A DNA stretch of 15,517 bases from Alphaproteobacteria bacterium (GTDB taxonomy: Bacteria; Pseudomonadota; Alphaproteobacteria; Rhizobiales; Beijerinckiaceae). Below the pieces are notes generated by a model. It was given only the letters and a program-made list of their open reading frames with translations, had not been told where the DNA came from and did not search any database. Shown here piece after piece: positions 12,789 through 15,517 of the stretch (its first letter is position 1; each line of letters starts with the position of its first letter). Location: the NCBI GenBank assembly GCA_009921785.1, contig RFXE01000019.1:1-15517 (forward strand). The letters run 5' to 3'. The translations under genes and the position numbers were made by a program.

Positions 12789-14669
12789 GTGGCGGGAAAA
12801 TCGGTCAGATTGACAATGGCGCAAGCCTTGGTGCGGCATCTTGCAGCGCAATATATTGAGACCCCCAAAGGCGAAGAGCGGCTCGTAGCAGGAGGCTTTG
12901 GCATTTTCGGGCATGGCAATGTGATTTGCCTCGGCGAAGCGCTTTATGAGCATCGCGATATTTTACCGCTTTGGCGTGGACAGAATGAACAATCCATGGC
13001 TCTGGCAGCAATTGCTTACACCAAGGCCAAGTTGCGCAAACGGGTGATGTTCGCGACCGCCTCAGCCGGACCGGGCACGACCAATATGCTGACATCTGCC
13101 GCTGTCGCGCATTCCAATCGTTTACCGCTATTGCTTTTGTGCGGTGATACTTACGCGACGCGCTTACCGGATCCCGTGTTGCAACAGCTTGAACATTTCG
13201 GAAATCCGACAACCACCGTGAATGATGCGTTTAAATCAGTCACGCGTTATTGGGATCGTATTACGCATCCCGCGCAAATTATTCAATCTCTGCCCGTTGC
13301 GATTTCAACCATGCTTGATCCCGCCGATTGCGGTCCAGCCTTTTTTGGGTTGCCGCAAGATGTGCAAGGCTGGGCTTATGATTATCCGGTTGAGTTTTTT
13401 GAGCAACGTGTTCATCGCATCAGACGCCAGCCAGCTGATAAAAGAGAAATCGCCGATGCAGTCGCTCTTCTGAAAACAGCTAAGCGGCCAATCATCATCG
13501 CGGGCGGCGGAGTGCAATATTCTGAAGCGACCGAAGATTTGAAGCGCTTTGCCGAAGCGCATGGTATTCCCGTTGTCGAAACGATTGCAGGGCGCGCGAA
13601 TATGCTCGCTTCAGATGCGTTGAATTGCGGTGCGCTTGGTGTGACAGGCTCCAACTCCGCAAATGCATTGGCCGAGAAAGCCGATGTCATATTGGCAATC
13701 GGAACACGTCTGCAGGATTTCACCACAGGCTCATGGACAGCATTTGATCGCGACGCACGCATAATCGCCGTCAATGTTGGTCGTTATGATGCCGGCAAAC
13801 ATCGCGCACTTTCTGTGGTTGGTGATGCTAAGCTTGCTTTGCATGATTTGGAAGCGGCACTTGCATCCTATCACGTGCCGCAAGAGTGGGGTGACTTCGC
13901 AGCAAAAGAACGTGCGGCGTGGCATTCCTATGTTGCCGATAATGTGAGCCCACAAACACGTGAAGGCGGCAATCGGCCGATGGCCTATGCGCAAGTCATC
14001 GGTGCGATTAATGAAGTTTGTGATCCACGTGATCGCATTCTTACAGCGGCGGGTGGTTTACCGTCCGAGCTTGCTGCGAATTGGCTAACCAAAGGCATTG
14101 GCACTGTTGATGTTGAATATGGCTTCTCCTGCATGGGCTATGAAGTAGCCGGTGGATGGGGCGCACGCATGGCACAGCTTGAAGATGAGCCGGAGAAAGA
14201 AACCGTCGTCTTTGTTGGCGATGGCTCCTATCTCATCCAGAACTCGGATATTTATTCATCCGTGCTGACGGGCAAGAAGATGATCGTCATCATCTGTGAC
14301 AATGGTGGTTTTGCCGTCATCAACAAATTGCAGAACAATACCGGCAATATGTCCTTTGGTACTTTGATCAAAGACAGTCGATTGGCCATTGCACCCTTCT
14401 CAGTTGATTTCGAAGCGCATGCAAAATCCATGGGCGCTTTGGCTGAAACCGTCACATCCGTAAAGGAATTGAAAGATGCGTTTGCGCGTGCGCGGAAAGC
14501 GGATCGCACCTATGTAATCTCGCTTAAGACTGATCCGCATGAAGGTTGGACAGCCGAAGGTCACGCCTGGTGGGAAGTCGGATCGCCGGAAGTATCTCAA
14601 AGCGAAAAAATCTGCGCTGCTCATGAAGAGATTGAAAAGGGTCGCGTCAAACAGCGTCCAGGAATCTAA
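12789..14669 (+). CDS. iolD: IolD, 3D-(3,5/4)-trihydroxycyclohexane-1,2-dione hydrolase
   Basis: A thiamine-diphosphate enzyme that opens the cyclohexanedione ring made by IolE to 5-deoxyglucuronate. From the GTG at 12789 it has 626 residues. Seen: the IolD-type start VRLTMAQALVRHLAAQ, WRGQNEQSMALAAIA with the cofactor-activating Glu67, the ASAGPGTTNM loop, a central domain starting near residue 185, and the ThDP/Mg motif GDGS (477-480) with Asn505 in CDNGGF. The GTG is chosen because GGGGAGGAAG (12776-12785) sits just before it; an in-frame TTG at 12774 overlaps that site. iolC follows after 2 nt. Full-length with no missing key residues. Confidence 0.96.
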   Translation: MAGKSVRLTMAQALVRHLAAQYIETPKGEERLVAGGFGIFGHGNVICLGEALYEHRDILPLWRGQNEQSMALAAIAYTKAKLRKRVMFATASAGPGTTNMLTSAAVAHSNRLPLLLLCGDTYATRLPDPVLQQLEHFGNPTTTVNDAFKSVTRYWDRITHPAQIIQSLPVAISTMLDPADCGPAFFGLPQDVQGWAYDYPVEFFEQRVHRIRRQPADKREIADAVALLKTAKRPIIIAGGGVQYSEATEDLKRFAEAHGIPVVETIAGRANMLASDALNCGALGVTGSNSANALAEKADVILAIGTRLQDFTTGSWTAFDRDARIIAVNVGRYDAGKHRALSVVGDAKLALHDLEAALASYHVPQEWGDFAAKERAAWHSYVADNVSPQTREGGNRPMAYAQVIGAINEVCDPRDRILTAAGGLPSELAANWLTKGIGTVDVEYGFSCMGYEVAGGWGARMAQLEDEPEKETVVFVGDGSYLIQNSDIYSSVLTGKKMIVIICDNGGFAVINKLQNNTGNMSFGTLIKDSRLAIAPFSVDFEAHAKSMGALAETVTSVKELKDAFARARKADRTYVISLKTDPHEGWTAEGHAWWEVGSPEVSQSEKICAAHEEIEKGRVKQRPGI

Positions 14670-14671
14670 GT

Positions 14672-15517
14672 GTGAGTCTCGAGCGTATCAAAAGCGGGCC
14701 CTTTCTCGTCATTGGTCGGGCGGGTATGGATCTCTATGCTGATCCGCCGGGTAATACGATTGAGGAGGCGCATGCTTTCTTTCCGGCGCTTGGCGGTTCG
14801 GCTGCCAATATAGCCAGTGCGATCACGCGCTTGGGTCGGATGGCCGCGCTTGTCTCAACTGTGTCTGACGATGCAGTCGGCCGTTATGTGATCGGGCAAT
14901 TAAAACATTATGGTGTGGCGACCGACCATATTCGTTCGGTCAAAGGCGAAGAGCGAACATCATTAGCGGTTGTTGAGACGCGCGCTGAAAATTGCCAATC
15001 GGTATTATATCGAAACAATGCGGCAGATTTTGCACTCTCGTCTCACGATGTCAGATCCATTGATTATAAAAATGCCGCAGCGCTAATTGTGACCGGTACG
15101 TCTTTCGCCATTGAACCGTCACGCAGCGCAAGTTTTGACGCCCTGAACCTTGCGCATGCTGCAGGGTGTCCCGTGATCATAGATGTCGATTATCGCCCCT
15201 ATTCCTGGGCGAGCCGGCAAGAGGCAGCAAAGCTTTGCGGTGAAGCTGCAGCACAAGCCGATATACTTATCGGCAATGATGAGGAATTCGCCGTACTTGC
15301 TGGTGAAGCAGACGGTCTATCTTATGCGCGTTCACGTGCAGAGAAGAGCGGATCGATCATTGTCTATAAACGGGGCGAGAAAGGCCTGATTGCCTTTGCT
15401 GAGGGTGAAGGCATTGAGATGGGAATTTATCCTGTTACAGCTCTTAAACCAACAGGGGCTGGTGACGCCTTTATGGGTGGTTTTGTAACCGGTTTGGCTG
15501 AAGGTTTATCAATTAGG
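14672..15517 (+). CDS. iolC: IolC, 5-dehydro-2-deoxygluconokinase (PfkB family; 3' end outside window)
   Basis: Phosphorylates 2-deoxy-5-keto-gluconate in inositol breakdown. 282 codons are visible from a GTG at 14672 (AGGA lies 8 nt upstream inside the end of iolD, and only 2 nt separate the genes). Seen: FLVIGRAGMDLYA near the start, the ribokinase substrate-site motif GGSAANIASAI, RTSLAVVE, VDYRPYSW, ILIGNDEEFAVLAG and the PfkB signature PTGAGDAFMGGF with catalytic Asp265. The DLYA near the N-terminus and DYRPYSW are typical of IolC. The frame is open at the right edge; perhaps 30-50 residues or, in fused forms, a DUF2090 domain remain outside. Confidence 0.9.
   Translation, partial: MSLERIKSGPFLVIGRAGMDLYADPPGNTIEEAHAFFPALGGSAANIASAITRLGRMAALVSTVSDDAVGRYVIGQLKHYGVATDHIRSVKGEERTSLAVVETRAENCQSVLYRNNAADFALSSHDVRSIDYKNAAALIVTGTSFAIEPSRSASFDALNLAHAAGCPVIIDVDYRPYSWASRQEAAKLCGEAAAQADILIGNDEEFAVLAGEADGLSYARSRAEKSGSIIVYKRGEKGLIAFAEGEGIEMGIYPVTALKPTGAGDAFMGGFVTGLAEGLSIR

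Overview
The window looks like chromosomal DNA of an alphaproteobacterium of moderate GC content, possibly of the Hyphomicrobiales. This rests on gene types (PuuD-type membrane urate hydroxylase, IolD/IolC, a TRAP transporter) and on promoters resembling the TTG-N17-CTAnnn class. The exact taxon cannot be fixed from the sequence. I see no CRISPR array, transposase, integrase, phage gene or toxin-antitoxin pair. Most of the window is metabolic, and the most interesting content is regulatory DNA and one broken gene.

Region 1 (1-3063, + strand) is a purine-degradation operon: xdhC (cut by the left edge), guaD, puuD and uraD. Together they cover guanine to xanthine, maturation of xanthine dehydrogenase, urate to 5-hydroxyisourate, and OHCU to allantoin. 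The xdhAB and HIU-hydrolase genes are not in view. A perfect 10-bp hairpin spanning the uraD stop codon separates it from the convergent TRAP permease pair dctQ-dctM (3094-5393, - strand), which has no binding-protein gene beside it.

Region 2 (5518-8617, - strand) is a tightly packed set: moaA, a SolA/monomeric sarcosine-oxidase-like flavoenzyme, and a DMT-family transporter. The genes are 2 nt apart or overlap by 4 nt. moaA makes the molybdopterin precursor needed by xanthine dehydrogenase, a loose link to region 1. Between moaA and a divergent DUF971 gene lies a striking inverted repeat (GGACAAGTCC-N12-GGACTTGTCC) that overlaps candidate promoters for both genes.

Region 3 (8734-10679) holds the DUF971 gene, a convergent periplasmic L,D-transpeptidase, about 400 bp without a credible gene, a small secreted protein of unknown function with an intrinsic terminator, and a tRNA-Val(CAC) gene.

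Region 4 (10681-15517) is an inositol-type catabolic locus. An iolE-like gene and a Gfo/Idh/MocA dehydrogenase are on the - strand, divergent from iolD and iolC (cut by the right edge) on the + strand. The dehydrogenase reading frame is broken near 11814. The divergent promoter region carries the palindrome CAATCGATTG, placed as a LacI/GalR-type operator would be. An identical 10-mer occurs at the far end of iolE, beside the tRNA.
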